Source: Limnohabitans sp. T6-5 (GTDB lineage: Bacteria > Pseudomonadota > Gammaproteobacteria > Burkholderiales > Burkholderiaceae_C). From it: a stretch of DNA of 64,000 nt. Both the position numbers and the translations under genes were made by a program. The notes beneath the pieces are model-generated. The model had not been told where the DNA came from. It saw only the letters and a program-made list of their open reading frames with translations, and did no database searches. The stretch spans positions 372,001 to 436,000 of the forward strand of contig NZ_NERV01000003.1 of NCBI RefSeq assembly GCF_003063315.1, in the 5' to 3' direction. Each line of letters begins with the position of its first letter. Position 1 is the stretch's first letter. Positions 34,571 through 43,346 of the stretch are shown here, one piece after another.

Positions 34571-36088
34571 TTAGCCTTGGATTTCAGTCGCACTAATATT
34601 TTTTGCTGTTGCACTCAGCGCAGTATTTCCAGAGGCTAGAACATTAAGCAGCTCTCTTCGCAACCGACTGTAGCCACCTGTCCCACGGAAGCTAGCTTTC
34701 ATCAGTGATTCGGTCGTATTCAAACCAGGTGCATCAAATGATCTCCAGTCGAAATTGGCGAGTATATGCATTGCCTTTAATAAAGGTTGATAAAAACTTT
34801 GTTTATTAATATCTTCTAAGCATTTGTCGATATCGGAATCTCGAGTCTCGCCCGCATTTATGTCATCATATTTCCATTCGGGTAAATGTAACTCTTCTGA
34901 CATTGCAAATAAGATATCATTGATAGCCAGAGAAAATCCTCTGACTCCTTGGTCATGGTTAAGCAGGCTCTTTGATCCAGAAAATGCAATGTCATGGCCA
35001 TCTGAAAAGTCGATCTGATCACCATCAACTTTTCTTATTTGTTCAGCCCAGCCATCCTGTTTTTTACGAACACCATTCGCTAATTCAGACCAAAGAAAAA
35101 TTAAAAAGGCAGCTTGTTGTGGACGACTCCATTCCAGTGGGCCTTTAGTTTGGCTTAAATTGGCAGCGAAAAGTCCCTTTCGACTGCGAGCTGATAACCC
35201 AGGGCTCAAGAATGAATTGAATATTGCCTGTACCCAGCTGGCTTGTGAAATCCAACCACTTTTGCGTTCCCCAAGCATATTAATTCGTTGATGCCAGGGA
35301 CTCTGCTCGTGTCTGTAAAGTAAATCTGTAAGTTCTTGCGCGCGTGCTTCTCTATAGACGTGGGTTGATGGGGTCGCTTCAAGCCAGTCCTGAGTTCTCA
35401 ATAGTGGGAATAAGTCATACGCATGGCTAGGGTTTATTCTTTTTGGGGAAACGTTTATTGACCAAAAAAGATAAGCTTGCCAGCCGATATCTAATCCGTG
35501 AAAAGCCACGACAGGTAGTTCGAAATCTTCAGGTAAACCAGATTTTTCATCAAATGCAAAAAGCCGGTGTTGGCCATCAATGATTTCAATTGGGGGGACG
35601 CCTGTAGGTAGCCAGTCTGTGCAATCGATTCCAAGTGGTAACTCCAATTCCACTGAATTGGAGTTACTACGCTTTGAAACAGAAATGAGATCTTGATTAG
35701 ATACCGTTTTACCTCTTCGGGGTTCATTAGGCTTCAGTAAATTTACAACGATGGCTGTTGGAAGCCATCCAGGCTTTTTTAAAGGATCGTTTTCGATATC
35801 TGACTTCTGTTTGGCTGAAAGATTGCCATATGGGTAGCCAGATTTGACGTACTCAACGATCTCAAGAGACCGGTCCTTAACGTGAGCCCGTTGAATACCA
35901 GTCGCTACGTTGCCCTCTCGCTTTCTTTCGTAGACACCTGATAGCTTTTTCAAAAGCCTCGCAGACATGGAGAAGAGCATCATTTCCTTCGGAGGATGAG
36001 CTCTAGAGTTCTCTCCAGAATACTGATAGTTATCCCAATCTGCTAGCCATTGTCGACACTCAATAGCAGCAATTTTTTGTTTTTCCAT
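34571..36088 (-). CDS. DGQHR-domain (DndB-like) protein
   Basis: The 505-residue protein carries IEIIDGQHRLFAF near residues 165-180, the signature of the DGQHR/DndB superfamily, related to ParB-like nuclease folds. Members are found with DNA phosphorothioation (DndB), 7-deazaguanine modification and many uncharacterised defence loci, often as regulators. The region before it (about 60-110) and SINVSPKRINPSHAYDLFP after it also fit. The GC content is low. It is first in an operon with the unknown 458-aa gene and the adenine methyltransferase. Start ATG at 36088, with AGAGG about 6 bases upstream on the coding strand. Confidence 0.88.
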   Translation of the reverse strand: MEKQKIAAIECRQWLADWDNYQYSGENSRAHPPKEMMLFSMSARLLKKLSGVYERKREGNVATGIQRAHVKDRSLEIVEYVKSGYPYGNLSAKQKSDIENDPLKKPGWLPTAIVVNLLKPNEPRRGKTVSNQDLISVSKRSNSNSVELELPLGIDCTDWLPTGVPPIEIIDGQHRLFAFDEKSGLPEDFELPVVAFHGLDIGWQAYLFWSINVSPKRINPSHAYDLFPLLRTQDWLEATPSTHVYREARAQELTDLLYRHEQSPWHQRINMLGERKSGWISQASWVQAIFNSFLSPGLSARSRKGLFAANLSQTKGPLEWSRPQQAAFLIFLWSELANGVRKKQDGWAEQIRKVDGDQIDFSDGHDIAFSGSKSLLNHDQGVRGFSLAINDILFAMSEELHLPEWKYDDINAGETRDSDIDKCLEDINKQSFYQPLLKAMHILANFDWRSFDAPGLNTTESLMKASFRGTGGYSRLRRELLNVLASGNTALSATAKNISATEIQG

Positions 36089-36150
36089 GAACCTCTCCTC
36101 AAACTTTATTTTTAATATTCGCCAAAGATAACCATAAATCTATAGATGCC

Positions 36151-38013
36151 TTATCGGTTAGCGTAAGAATCTTTCAACCCCGTCACCCGGTTAAACACCG
36201 GCTTGGCTCCCGCCACATGATCTAGGCGGTCGGCCACAAAGTACCCAAACCGCTCAAACTGGAACTTCTGGTCCGGCTGCGCACCGGCCAATGATGGCTC
36301 CACATAAGCCGTCACCATTTTCAGGCTGTCCGGGTTGAGGCTTTGCAAGAAGTCTTTGCCGCCCGCATCGGGGTGCGCTTCGGCAAACAGGCGGTCGTAC
36401 AGGCGCACTTCGGCTGGCACGCCGTCGGCCACGCTCACCCAAGTGATTGCGGCTTTGGCTTTGACGCTGTCGGCGCCGGGCGTGCCGCTCTTGGTGCCGG
36501 GGATCACTTTGGCGTGCACTTCTGTTACGCGTCCTGCCGCGTCGCGTGCGCAGCCGGTGCATTCGATCACGTAGCCGCCTTTCAGGCGCACCACGTTGCC
36601 GGGGAACAATCTTTTGTAGCCCTTGGGCGGCACTTCTTCAAAGTCTTCGCGCTCAATCCACACTTCTTTGCCGATCAGGAACGTGCGGTCGGCGGGTGGC
36701 GTTTGGCCTTCGGCAATCGCGCTGTGGGGCAGGGCGGGTTGGGTGCAGGCTTCGGTGTGGCCGTCGCTGCCAAAGGCCTCGGCCCAGTTGGTCAGCACGA
36801 GTTTGACGGGGTCGAGCACGGCCATGCCGCGGTGGGCTTTGTTTTCCAGGTCTTCGCGCAGGCACCCTTCGAGCGTGCTGTAGTCGATCCAGCTGTCGCT
36901 TTTGGTCACGCCAATGCGGTCGGCAAACAGGCGCAGGCTTGTCGGCGTGTAGCCCCGGCGGCGCAGGCCCACGATGGTCGGCATGCGCGGGTCGTCCCAG
37001 CCGCTGACTTTGCCTTCATTCACCAGTTGCGCCAGCTTGCGTTTGCTGGTGATCACATAGGTCAGGTTCAGGCGGGCAAATTCGTATTGTTTGGGGCTGG
37101 GCGCGGCCAGCAGCTTGCACTCGCACAGGCGCTCCATCAGCCAGTCGTAAAACGGGCGCTGGTCTTCAAACTCCAGCGTGCAGATGCTGTGGGTGATTTG
37201 CTCCAACGCGTCTTCGATGGGGTGGGCAAAGGTGTACATCGGGTAGATGCACCAGGTGTCGCCCGTGTGGTGGTGGGTGGCGCGGCGGATGCGGTAGATG
37301 GCCGGGTCGCGCATATTGATGTTGGGCGAAGCCATGTCGATCTTGGCGCGCAGCACGGCCGCGCCGTCGGCCAGTTGGCCGTCGCGCATTTCGCGAAAGC
37401 GCGTCAGGTTTTCTGTCACGGTGCGGCTGCGGAAGGGGCTGTCCACGCCGGGCTTGCCAAAGTCGCCCCGGTTGGCGCGCATGTCTTCGGCGCTTTGTTC
37501 GTCCACATAGGCGTGGCCGGCTTCGATCAGCGCCTCGGCGGCGCGGTACATGAAGTCGAAGTAGTCGCTGGCCTGGTAGGGGGCGGCGCTGCAGTCCTCG
37601 GATGCGGCTGCGCCTTGGGCCTGGCCCAACTGCGACCAGTCAAAACCGAGCCATTTCACGGCGTCGATGATGCTGTTGACGTATTCGGTGTCTTCTTTTT
37701 CGGGGTTGGTGTCGTCAAAGCGCAGGTGGCACACGCCGCCGTATTCTTTGGCCAGCCCGAAGTTGATGCAGATGCTTTTGGCGTGGCCCACATGCAAATA
37801 GCCGTTGGGCTCGGGCGGAAAGCGGGTGCGGATCTTGGCCGGGTCGGGTTGGCCCGCAGCGTGGTGCGCGGCGTCGCCGGGGCTGCCTGCCCAGCGGCGG
37901 CTGGCGTAGGTGCCTTTGTCCAGGTCGTTTTCGATGATTTGGCGCAGGAAGTTGCTGACTTTGTGGTCGGCGGTGGCGTTGGTGTCGGGAGCTTTGGGGG
38001 TGGGGGCGGTCAT
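36151..38013 (-). CDS. glnS: glutaminyl-tRNA synthetase
   Basis: GlnRS charges tRNA-Gln. The 620-residue protein has the HIGH-type motif PPEPNGYLHVGHAKSICIN (about 67-85), DDTNPEKEDTEYV, and the KMSKS-equivalent ITSKRKLAQLV (about 330-340). A C-terminal beta-barrel anticodon-binding region ends FNRVTGLKDSYAN. It is longer than E. coli GlnRS (554) by an N-terminal extension and internal insertions. Its left end is the border of the AT-rich defence operon: base composition changes sharply between 36151 and 36088. Confidence 0.97.
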   Translation of the reverse strand: MTAPTPKAPDTNATADHKVSNFLRQIIENDLDKGTYASRRWAGSPGDAAHHAAGQPDPAKIRTRFPPEPNGYLHVGHAKSICINFGLAKEYGGVCHLRFDDTNPEKEDTEYVNSIIDAVKWLGFDWSQLGQAQGAAASEDCSAAPYQASDYFDFMYRAAEALIEAGHAYVDEQSAEDMRANRGDFGKPGVDSPFRSRTVTENLTRFREMRDGQLADGAAVLRAKIDMASPNINMRDPAIYRIRRATHHHTGDTWCIYPMYTFAHPIEDALEQITHSICTLEFEDQRPFYDWLMERLCECKLLAAPSPKQYEFARLNLTYVITSKRKLAQLVNEGKVSGWDDPRMPTIVGLRRRGYTPTSLRLFADRIGVTKSDSWIDYSTLEGCLREDLENKAHRGMAVLDPVKLVLTNWAEAFGSDGHTEACTQPALPHSAIAEGQTPPADRTFLIGKEVWIEREDFEEVPPKGYKRLFPGNVVRLKGGYVIECTGCARDAAGRVTEVHAKVIPGTKSGTPGADSVKAKAAITWVSVADGVPAEVRLYDRLFAEAHPDAGGKDFLQSLNPDSLKMVTAYVEPSLAGAQPDQKFQFERFGYFVADRLDHVAGAKPVFNRVTGLKDSYANR

Positions 38014-38154
38014 AGCGCTTGATTTTAGAGGCTTGCCGCAGGCGATCCGTTACGGTTGGACACCATTGTGAAGCGCCGGGTGTGGTCCTTGGGGGCTGCT
38101 CAAACGCTAAAGGTGCAGGCGGGCAATTGCCGCTGTTCATTTTGGAGAATTTGC

Positions 38155-38529
38155 ATGTCCATTCATTTGTTCAACACCTGGGGCCGCAAGCTGGCCTTGT
38201 GGGGTGGCCTGGCGCTGGGTTTGGCCCAGGTGGGGTGCGCCCACCCGGTGGTGATGGAGCCGCAGGTGGTGGTGTCGTCGCGCATGGGCTATCCGCCGGT
38301 TTATGGCCGGGTACATGAGCCCGGCCCTGTGGCGGTCATGCCGCAGCCTCGGCCCATTTACATGCCACCGCCGCCGCGTGTGGTGTATGCCCCGCCCGTT
38401 TATGCCCCGCCGGTTTATCGTCCTGGGCCGGGTTGGGCTTATGGCGGCAACCGCGATGAGCGGGATTGGCGCCACCGCCATGAACATGGGCATGGGCGCG
38501 GTGATGGGCGTGACGGATGGCGCCGGTGA
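38155..38529 (+). CDS. Pro/His/Gly-rich secreted small protein
   Basis: The 124-residue protein has an N-terminal hydrophobic segment (about 12-27, LALWGGLALGLAQVGC). The Cys could be a lipid-attachment site, but Q-V-G-C is not a canonical lipobox. The rest is low complexity: Pro/Tyr/Val repeats (YAPPVYAPPVYRPGPG), then a His/Gly/Asp/Arg-rich tail. The ATG at 38155 has TTGGAG 7-12 bases upstream. Such short proteins are common surface or periplasmic proteins in the order. No function can be assigned. Confidence 0.6.
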   Translation: MSIHLFNTWGRKLALWGGLALGLAQVGCAHPVVMEPQVVVSSRMGYPPVYGRVHEPGPVAVMPQPRPIYMPPPPRVVYAPPVYAPPVYRPGPGWAYGGNRDERDWRHRHEHGHGRGDGRDGWRR

Positions 38530-38540
38530 GGCTCATGCCT

Positions 38541-38566
38541 GCAGGTCAGTACTCGCAGAGTCCGAC
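38541..38566 (+). repeat. single REP element
   Basis: A lone plus-strand REP with a degraded foot (GCAG instead of GTAG) and ACTC/GAGT inner arms, in the gap between the 124-aa protein gene and DUF2239. Confidence 0.6.
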
Positions 38567-38627
38567 GTTATTGGATTTGGCACAGGCTGCATGTCGGGGC
38601 TGAAGCCGCTGACCTTCGGATTTTTTA

Positions 38628-38652
38628 AATTAATACCCGGGTAATTTAATTT
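38628..38652. promoter_or_regulatory. palindrome upstream of the DUF2239-MFS pair
   Basis: TACCCGGGTA (38634-38643) is a perfect 10-bp palindrome with AT-rich, near-symmetrical flanks (AATTAA / ATTTAATT). It lies about 50 bases before the DUF2239 start, a suitable operator position for a TetR- or MarR-type repressor. No such regulator gene is adjacent. Confidence 0.4.
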
Positions 38653-38693
38653 AATCCGGGCATAATTGCGGCTTTTGCGATTGAAAGCACCGT

Positions 38694-39410
38694 TTGAGCC
38701 CGCCTAATCTTGACCTATCCCCTCTTGAATTCATCGCCTTTGAAGGTAGCCGTTGCCTGGCCCGTGGCGGTTTGACCGAAGTGGCTTTGCAGGTGAAGGC
38801 GGCCACTGAAGCGCGGCCTTTGGCGCGCTTCATGGTGTTCAACGCTTGCACCAGCGAGGTGCTGGATTTTGATCTGCGGGGCACGCCCCAAGAGGTGTTG
38901 GCGCGGCTGGCCGTGTCCCATCCTGCAGCGCTGGCTTGCGCCGCAAGCCCGGCCGACAGCACGCCCCCCACAGACCTTGCAGGTGCACCGGGTGCAGACA
39001 CCCCAAGCGAAGACACCGCATCGACCAAGACAGGCCCGGGCCGCCCCAAGCTGGGCGTGGTGGCGCGTGAGGTGACTTTGTTGCCGCGCCACTGGGCCTG
39101 GCTCAGCAGCCAGCCCGGCGGCGCTTCGGTGGCATTGCGCAAGCTGGTCGAGCAAGCCCGCAAAGACAGCCAGTCGCAAGACCAGCGCCGCTTGGCGCAA
39201 GAGGCGGCTTATCGCTTCATGTCGGCCATGGCGGGCAGTCTGGAAGGCTTTGAAGAAGCCGCTCGCGCCTTGTTTGCAGCCGACCGCCCCCGGTTTGAGG
39301 CCCTGATGGCGCCTTGGCCGCAAGACATACAAAACCATTTGCAGCACCTGGCCCAAGCGGCCTGGTTGCCTTCTGACGATTTGAGCCCAACGGAGTTGCC
39401 CCATGCGTGA
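38694..39410 (+). CDS. DUF2239 family protein
   Basis: The 238-residue cytoplasmic protein starts from TTG at 38694. An N-terminal alpha/beta part (FIAFEGSRCLARGGLTEVAL, FMVFNACTSEVLDFDLRGT) leads to a Pro/Thr-rich linker (about 80-115). The signature GRPKLGVVAREVTLLPRHWAWLSSQPGGASVALRKLV (about 119-155) is followed by a helical end. This layout is that of DUF2239. Function unknown. It overlaps the MFS gene by 8 bases, so the two are one operon behind the TACCCGGGTA palindrome. Confidence 0.85.
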   Translation: MSPPNLDLSPLEFIAFEGSRCLARGGLTEVALQVKAATEARPLARFMVFNACTSEVLDFDLRGTPQEVLARLAVSHPAALACAASPADSTPPTDLAGAPGADTPSEDTASTKTGPGRPKLGVVAREVTLLPRHWAWLSSQPGGASVALRKLVEQARKDSQSQDQRRLAQEAAYRFMSAMAGSLEGFEEAARALFAADRPRFEALMAPWPQDIQNHLQHLAQAAWLPSDDLSPTELPHA

Positions 39411-40650
39411 AAAGTTTCGTTCCCGAGAGGCGGCCATGCCTTTCATCATGCTGGCGGTGCTGATCGACATGGCCGCCATCGGCATCATCATCCCGGTCTT
39501 GCCCGCGCTGGTGGGCAGTTTTGCCAACAGCCAGGCCGATCAGGCCTATTGGTATGGCGTGGCGGCGGTGTCGTTTGGGGTGTCCAACTTTTTGGCAGCG
39601 CCGGTACTCGGCGCTTTGTCCGACCGATATGGGCGCAGGCCTGTGTTGCTGCTGGGTTTCATGGGCCTGGGCGTGAGCTTTTTTGGCACAGCCATGAGCA
39701 CCACGCTGTGGGGTTTGATTGCGGTGCGCACGCTGGGTGGCGCCATGCAGGCCAACGCGGCCATTGCCAACGCCTATGTGGCCGACATTTCTGCGCCCGA
39801 AGAGCGGGCCAAGCGCTTTGGCTTGCTGGGCGCCATGATGGGCTTGGGCTTCATCGTGGGGCCGGTGATGGGCGGTTTGTTGGGGGCGATTGACCTGCAT
39901 TTGCCGTTTTATGTGGCCGGCGGCCTCACTTTGCTGAACGGTTTGTATGGCTACTTTGTGTTGCCCGAGTCGCTGCCCGCCGCGCAGCGCAAAGCCTTCA
40001 GCTGGCGCTCGGCCAATCCGGCCAGCTCATTGCGCAAGCTGGGGCAGTTGAAGGGTGTGGGGCCGCTGGTGGGCGTGGTGGCGTTCAGCGGTTTGGCGCA
40101 GTTTGTGCTGTACACGGTTTGGGTGCTTTACAACAGCTTCAAGTTTGGCTGGGGTCCCAGTGAAAACGGCTGGTCACTGGCCGTTGTGGGCGTGGTGGCG
40201 GTGCTGGTGCAAGGCGTCTTGATGGGCCGTTTGCTCAAGCGCTTTGCGCCGCCCAAACTGGCCATCATGGGTCTGGTGTCGTCGGTCATCGCCTACACGC
40301 TGTGGGGTGCGGCCACCGAGGGCTGGATGATGTACGCCGTCATCGCCATCAACTTGCTGGGCGGCACGGTGGCAGCGTCGGTGCAAAGCATGATTTCGTC
40401 GGCCGCCGACAGCAAGAGCCAGGGCCAGACCATGGGCGCTGTCAGCGCTCTGAGCAGCTTGATGGCCGTGGTGGCCCCGATTCTGGGGGCGCCATTGCTC
40501 GCGCTGGTGTCGCACTTGCCGCGTGGCGACTGGCGCATGGGCGCACCGTTTTACTTTTGCGCGGCGCTGCAACTGGCTTCGCTGGCGCTGGCGGTGATGC
40601 ATTTGCGCAGGCATCGTCGCCAACAAACGGGTAATACCCGCACGGCTTGA
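39403..40650 (+). CDS. MFS efflux transporter (TetA-like, DHA1)
   Basis: The 415-residue, 12-TM drug:H+ antiporter fold shows LIDMAAIGIIIPVLPALV in TM1, the loop 2-3 motif GALSDRYGRRPVLL (motif A), and GFIVGPVMGGLLG (motif C) in TM5. It resembles TetA/TCR proteins, but substrate cannot be inferred. It is translated together with the upstream DUF2239 gene (8-base overlap). It ends with a CGGGTAATACCCG inverted repeat (40629-40641) just before the stop codon. Confidence 0.9.
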   Translation: MREKFRSREAAMPFIMLAVLIDMAAIGIIIPVLPALVGSFANSQADQAYWYGVAAVSFGVSNFLAAPVLGALSDRYGRRPVLLLGFMGLGVSFFGTAMSTTLWGLIAVRTLGGAMQANAAIANAYVADISAPEERAKRFGLLGAMMGLGFIVGPVMGGLLGAIDLHLPFYVAGGLTLLNGLYGYFVLPESLPAAQRKAFSWRSANPASSLRKLGQLKGVGPLVGVVAFSGLAQFVLYTVWVLYNSFKFGWGPSENGWSLAVVGVVAVLVQGVLMGRLLKRFAPPKLAIMGLVSSVIAYTLWGAATEGWMMYAVIAINLLGGTVAASVQSMISSAADSKSQGQTMGAVSALSSLMAVVAPILGAPLLALVSHLPRGDWRMGAPFYFCAALQLASLALAVMHLRRHRRQQTGNTRTA

Positions 40651-40728
40651 GGGGCGGGTGCCATGGATCAAGCGCTGGTGGGCGCTGATCTGCGCACCGC
40701 GCCGGTTTCCAGCGCGGTGTATGGGGCT

Positions 40729-41394
40729 TCAAGGTTCCTTGACAAACAAGGGGGAGCGGGGACCGTACAGCAATCCATCGGCACGACCAGCTCTGAGCAA
40801 TCGCTGGCTGGCCAATCCCGCCATGGGGTGACTTTGGTCCGAGACCGTGCCAATTACCTGCTTGACGATGGCCGCAACGAGCATTCCAGCCAAGCCGCCT
40901 TGTTGCTGGTTTTGTTGTTCAGCCGTGCTGGCGGAGGCTCTGCCGGTCCAGAGCAGTTTGTCTGTTTTCAGGTCAACCAGTCGGGCCTCGGCGGTCACCG
41001 TGGTGGCGCTGTCCAGCACTTTGTAAACCGTCCCGTATTGGGTCATGGTGATGTAGAGCGCCGCGTCGGCGCCAAAGATCTCGCGCAGCTTGGCGCTCGG
41101 CAGCGCGTGGGCATCGCTCGCTTCGGTGATGCCGTTTTCCTTGAAGGTTTCATCCACCAGCGTGACGGGCATCACGTAGTAGCCGGACTCTGACAAAGGG
41201 TTGGTCACCTGGGCCAGCATGCTGTAGCTGGCGCGGACTTCGGGGGTCTTGTTCAGAGGCGGCAAAACCAGAATGGATCTGGGCTGGCTCTCTTTCAAGT
41301 TGGTGTAGTCGTAAGGCGTTTTGGGTTTGCTGGCGCAGCCACTCAGCAATGCGATGGACAAGGCCGTGACCATCAGCCGGATTGAAATTTTCAT
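40729..41394 (-). CDS. GNA1162/DUF799-family lipoprotein
   Basis: The 221-residue protein has a lipoprotein signal with the lipobox LLSGC at about 16-20. RSILVLPPLNKTPEVRASYSML and the NPLSESGYYVMPVTLVDETF segment are typical of GNA1162-type proteins; the C-terminus is Gln/Ala-rich. It belongs to the conserved three-gene set CsgG-like, DUF4810 and GNA1162, all lipoproteins thought to form an outer-membrane complex. It lies 15 bases after the DUF4810 stop. The complex's cargo is unknown. Confidence 0.88.
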   Translation of the reverse strand: MKISIRLMVTALSIALLSGCASKPKTPYDYTNLKESQPRSILVLPPLNKTPEVRASYSMLAQVTNPLSESGYYVMPVTLVDETFKENGITEASDAHALPSAKLREIFGADAALYITMTQYGTVYKVLDSATTVTAEARLVDLKTDKLLWTGRASASTAEQQNQQQGGLAGMLVAAIVKQVIGTVSDQSHPMAGLASQRLLRAGRADGLLYGPRSPLFVKEP

Positions 41395-41409
41395 GCGTGT
41401 CCCCGGGGC

Positions 41410-41769
41410 TCAGTTTTTCTTGAATTTGCGAAGCAGAAAGTCAATGAAACTTTCTGATTCCGGGAATTGCTGTTTTTCAGCCTCAAGGTGTTTCTGGAAA
41501 CGGCCCATGTCACCTTGTTTGCCATACAGAAGTCCCATGTGGGCTTGGTAGCCGGGCGGTATGGCTTTGCCGCCTGCACGCATTTTTTGCAGATCGTCTT
41601 CCATCAATTTGGCTTGGGTGTCCAGGCTTTCGCGGTCGCCGCGGAAGTAGGTGTCGATGTTTTTTTCGTACCCGTTCCAGCCATACAGCGGGGGGACGAC
41701 GGTTTTATTGGCACAGCCGCAGAGGGCCAGCGCGGCTGCGAGCAGCGTGAGTTTGAATGTTTGCAGCAT
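41410..41769 (-). CDS. DUF4810 lipoprotein
   Basis: The 119-residue protein has an N-terminal hydrophobic signal ending LALCGC (lipobox, Cys at about 19). The mature part begins VVPPLYGWNGYEKNIDTYFRG and continues KMRAGGKAIPPGYQAHMGLLY, then a charged helical tail. This is the DUF4810 pattern. The ATG at 41769, 9 bases after the CsgG gene's stop, is chosen; an upstream in-frame ATG would overlap the csgG-like gene. Middle gene of the CsgG-DUF4810-GNA1162 operon. Confidence 0.85.
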   Translation of the reverse strand: MLQTFKLTLLAAALALCGCANKTVVPPLYGWNGYEKNIDTYFRGDRESLDTQAKLMEDDLQKMRAGGKAIPPGYQAHMGLLYGKQGDMGRFQKHLEAEKQQFPESESFIDFLLRKFKKN

Positions 41770-41777
41770 GCTGTTTC

Positions 41778-42440
41778 TCAACGTTCTGGGCGCCATGCGC
41801 CGTTGTCCATGCTGCTGACCAGCGTGTTGACGGCGTCGCGAATGGCCAGATCCAGAACTTTGCCGTTCAGCGTGGCGTCGTAACCAGCGGTGCCGCCAAA
41901 GCCAATGACTTCACGTTCGGACAAGCTGTATTCACCCGCGCCTTGTGCCGAATGCACCACCTCGGAGGTGAGGGTGTTGACGATGTTGATGCTGACTTTG
42001 GCATAAGCAATTTGTGTTTTGCCACGACCCAAAATGCCAAACAGTTGACGGTCACCCACGTCTTTGCGACCAAACTCGGTCACGTCGCCCGTGATGACAT
42101 AGTCAGCGCCTTTGAGGCTTTGGGTTTGATTTTTCAACGCAGCTTCTTGTTTGATTTCACTCATCACGCTGCGATCCAGCACATTGAAGCGGCGCGATTG
42201 TTGGAGATGCGTGACCAAAATGGTTTGAGCTTGACTGCCCATGCGGTCTTCGCCATTGGAGAACACGCCGCGCATGAAAGAGGAACGGTTGTCAAATTTG
42301 CCCACAGACACGGGTACTTTGGCCGCCGTGCTGGGAATGGCGGCTGACTCGACCTTTTGAATCGGCAATGTGCGAGAGCCTTCCTGGACGCAGCCCGCCA
42401 AGGTCAGAGATGCAATGGACAGGAGAAGAAGTTGTTTCAT
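41778..42440 (-). CDS. CsgG/HfaB-family outer-membrane lipoprotein
   Basis: The 220-residue protein has the lipobox LTLAGC at about 12-17. The mature domain shows VGKFDNRSSFMRGVF, the AQTILVTHLQQSRRFNVLDRS helix-strand and GADYVITGDVTEFG, as in CsgG-like secretion or assembly proteins. CsgG itself forms the curli export pore, but this shorter branch occurs with DUF4810 and GNA1162 rather than curli genes, none of which are present. First gene of the trio. Confidence 0.88.
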   Translation of the reverse strand: MKQLLLLSIASLTLAGCVQEGSRTLPIQKVESAAIPSTAAKVPVSVGKFDNRSSFMRGVFSNGEDRMGSQAQTILVTHLQQSRRFNVLDRSVMSEIKQEAALKNQTQSLKGADYVITGDVTEFGRKDVGDRQLFGILGRGKTQIAYAKVSINIVNTLTSEVVHSAQGAGEYSLSEREVIGFGGTAGYDATLNGKVLDLAIRDAVNTLVSSMDNGAWRPER

Positions 42441-42495
42441 GATTGATTTGTAGGAGATTTGTGAACTATTTGGAATTAATTGTCATTTTAGTGCG

Positions 42496-43320
42496 TCACA
42501 TGGCTCTGAATAACTGTGCATACAGTCGGCTGACACCCAATGACTCGTTTTGACCTTTCAGGCGCAAACTCAGGCGCCCCGAATCGTCGCGGGTGACCGA
42601 CTCGATGGCCGTGGCGCGCACCACGCTGCCCCGGTGGATTTGCCAGAACACTTGTGGGTCCAGGCGCTGCATGAGTTCCTTGAGCGGGGTGCGCAGCAGC
42701 ACCTCATCACCGTTCAGCGTGAACACGCGCACGTATTTGTCGGCCGCCTCCAGCCGCAGCACATCGTCCACAGGCACCATGCGCAGTTGGTTGCCTTGGC
42801 TGGCTTGCAGCAGTTGAAGCAGTTGCAGGGGGGCCTCGGGTTTGGCGGCTTCGGTGGACGCGCTCAGCAAGGCGCGCAGCTGGTTGAGCACCGGGTCCAG
42901 CTGGGCGCTGGTGTCGGGGCCGGGTTGCCGCTGGCTCAGGGCGTTTTGCAGCCGCGCCACGGTTTGCGCCAGCCGGTCAGCACGCACGGGCTTGAGCACG
43001 TAGTCCACGGCCTGCGCATCAAAGGCCTGGATGGCGTATTGGTCGTAGGCGGTCACAAACACCAGCAGCGGAAAGGCTTGGGTTTCGGGCCATTCTTCGG
43101 CCACTTCGGCGGCAGCTTCGAGCCCGCTTTGGCCCGGCATGCGGATGTCAAAAAACAGCACATCGGGGCGGTGTTGCAGCGCCAGTTGCACGGCGCTCAG
43201 GCCGTCGCCTGCGATGGCCACGAGGTGGATGTCGGGCCATAAGGCGCGCAGTTCATTCGCCAGGGTTTGCGCCAGCAGTGGTTCGTCTTCGGCGATCAGT
43301 GCAGAGGGGGTTGTGTTCAT
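42496..43320 (-). CDS. LytTR-type response regulator
   Basis: The 274-residue protein has a receiver domain (about 5-125: LIAEDEPLLAQTL, phospho-Asp in LFFDIRMPGQSG, and the VDYVLKPV end). A Gln/Pro linker leads to a LytTR DNA-binding domain (about 165-270: LRLEAADKYVRVFTL, FWQIHRGSVVRATAI and RLSLRLKGQNESLGVSR). The ATG at 43320 gives the standard MNTTPSALIAEDEP; a longer in-frame extension upstream covers only repeat DNA. It should be phosphorylated by the LytS-type kinase encoded upstream; targets are unknown. Confidence 0.92.
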   Translation of the reverse strand: MNTTPSALIAEDEPLLAQTLANELRALWPDIHLVAIAGDGLSAVQLALQHRPDVLFFDIRMPGQSGLEAAAEVAEEWPETQAFPLLVFVTAYDQYAIQAFDAQAVDYVLKPVRADRLAQTVARLQNALSQRQPGPDTSAQLDPVLNQLRALLSASTEAAKPEAPLQLLQLLQASQGNQLRMVPVDDVLRLEAADKYVRVFTLNGDEVLLRTPLKELMQRLDPQVFWQIHRGSVVRATAIESVTRDDSGRLSLRLKGQNESLGVSRLYAQLFRAM

Positions 43321-43346
43321 GCGATGAAGGTTGTTGCTCAAGTTTT

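Noticed and set aside
36343..38022. 559-codon open frame opposite glnS
   Set aside because: It is an antisense shadow of the high-GC glnS gene, with low-complexity Gly/Ala/His composition and no recognisable motif.
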